DNA of 50,457 bases from an uncultured Saprospirales bacterium (lineage in GTDB: Bacteria; Bacteroidota; Bacteroidia; Chitinophagales; Saprospiraceae), in the NCBI GenBank assembly GCA_937926355.1, contig CALAZP010000222.1:1-50457 (forward strand), given 5' to 3'. Under the pieces are notes generated by a model. That model saw nothing but the letters and a program-made list of their open reading frames with translations. It did no database searches and had not been told where the DNA came from. How positions within the stretch are numbered: position 1 is the first letter of the stretch; each line of letters starts with the position of its first letter. Positions 50,233-50,457 of this stretch are shown here, piece by piece. Position numbers and translations under genes: made by a program.

Positions 50233-50457
50233 TTACCTCAACCTGAAATTAGATGCCCCTAATAACCCTATATCTGTATAAACTGATGCCCGATAATAAC
50301 CTGGCTTAAGCTTATCTTCTAGCTCATAAGAAAAATTGATCCGTTGATTTGATGCCAAGCTGACTTCTCTAGACTTGGCCACAAATAAATCTATTTCTTG
50401 TTGATTGATAACTATCTGAACTGGCTTGGCATTATCAACTTGAATAGGAGTAGATTT
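50233..50457 (-). CDS. 3' end of an unrecognised gene
   Basis: An open frame enters from the right edge and ends at TAA (50235-50233), giving the last 74 residues. The fragment is beta-rich and ends in GYYRASVYTDIGLLGASNFRLR, with a QIVINQQEIDLFVAKSREV stretch before it. This resembles the edge of an immunoglobulin-like or other all-beta domain, but I do not recognise the family. It is directly upstream of the OmpA lipoprotein gene on the same strand, which suggests an envelope role only by association. Confidence 0.7.
   Translation of the reverse strand, partial: KSTPIQVDNAKPVQIVINQQEIDLFVAKSREVSLASNQRINFSYELEDKLKPGYYRASVYTDIGLLGASNFRLR

Noticed and set aside
1..50457. tRNA, rRNA, CRISPR arrays, insertion sequences, phage genes
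   Set aside because: I looked for them in the gaps and found none. Intergenic gaps are short and no transposase, integrase or spaced repeat array is present. A covariance-model scan would be needed to exclude a small RNA.

Overview
The window is chromosomal DNA from a member of the Bacteroidota, most likely a Cytophagales-type organism. The evidence is the gene content: a fused alpha/beta 2-oxoacid dehydrogenase E1, a DUF5606 protein, a TIGR02757 protein, a PorE-like OmpA protein, a uppS-bamA pair, and a SUF operon ending in an Rrf2 regulator. Many genes are also preceded by the Bacteroidota -7 promoter box TAnnTTTG. The DNA is AT-rich and dense, with no rRNA, tRNA, CRISPR array, insertion sequence or phage gene that I could see. 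It reads as core genome with a few accessory operons.

Region by region: 1-1248 (minus) is dnaX, cut by the left edge. 1332-7226 carries nadE, ettA, a thioredoxin-like gene (minus) and mnmG. 7229-13601 runs PBP1A, E1 alpha/beta, DUF5606, a family 2 glycosyltransferase and a YdcF-like protein. 13574-15193 (minus) is a D-aminoacylase-like lipoprotein. 15298-17244 is the PorE-like protein. 17241-22354 holds a TIGR02757 gene (minus), gpmI, a small lipoprotein, an M28 peptidase and hpt. 22428-27628 is an envelope/polysaccharide block: FtsX-type permease, flippase, Wzz-like protein and O-antigen ligase-like protein. 27898-34287 holds an M3 peptidase (minus), uppS, bamA, a tiny membrane protein (minus) and rsgA (minus). 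34401-37569 holds a type II sulfide:quinone oxidoreductase, a serine hydrolase (minus) and an RluA-type pseudouridine synthase (minus).

37593-43243 is a tight six-gene operon: a FAD amine-oxidase-like protein, a YnjB-like binding protein, two permeases, an ATPase and a radical SAM protein. Each gene overlaps or abuts the next. I consider this the best candidate for an undescribed system. 43221-49238 (minus) is the SUF iron-sulfur operon sufB-C-D-S-E, a sufT-like gene and an Rrf2 regulator. 49332-50457 (minus) holds an OmpA-family lipoprotein and the 3' end of an unrecognised gene.

The most striking non-gene signal is in dnaX. A run of ten A on the coding strand lies directly after a 20-base near-palindrome, at the boundary between the clamp-loader core and the tau-specific tail. 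Any non-triplet slip there meets a stop codon within five codons. This is the layout expected for programmed production of a short gamma subunit. A 39-bp in-frame tandem repeat lies just downstream, in the tau tail.
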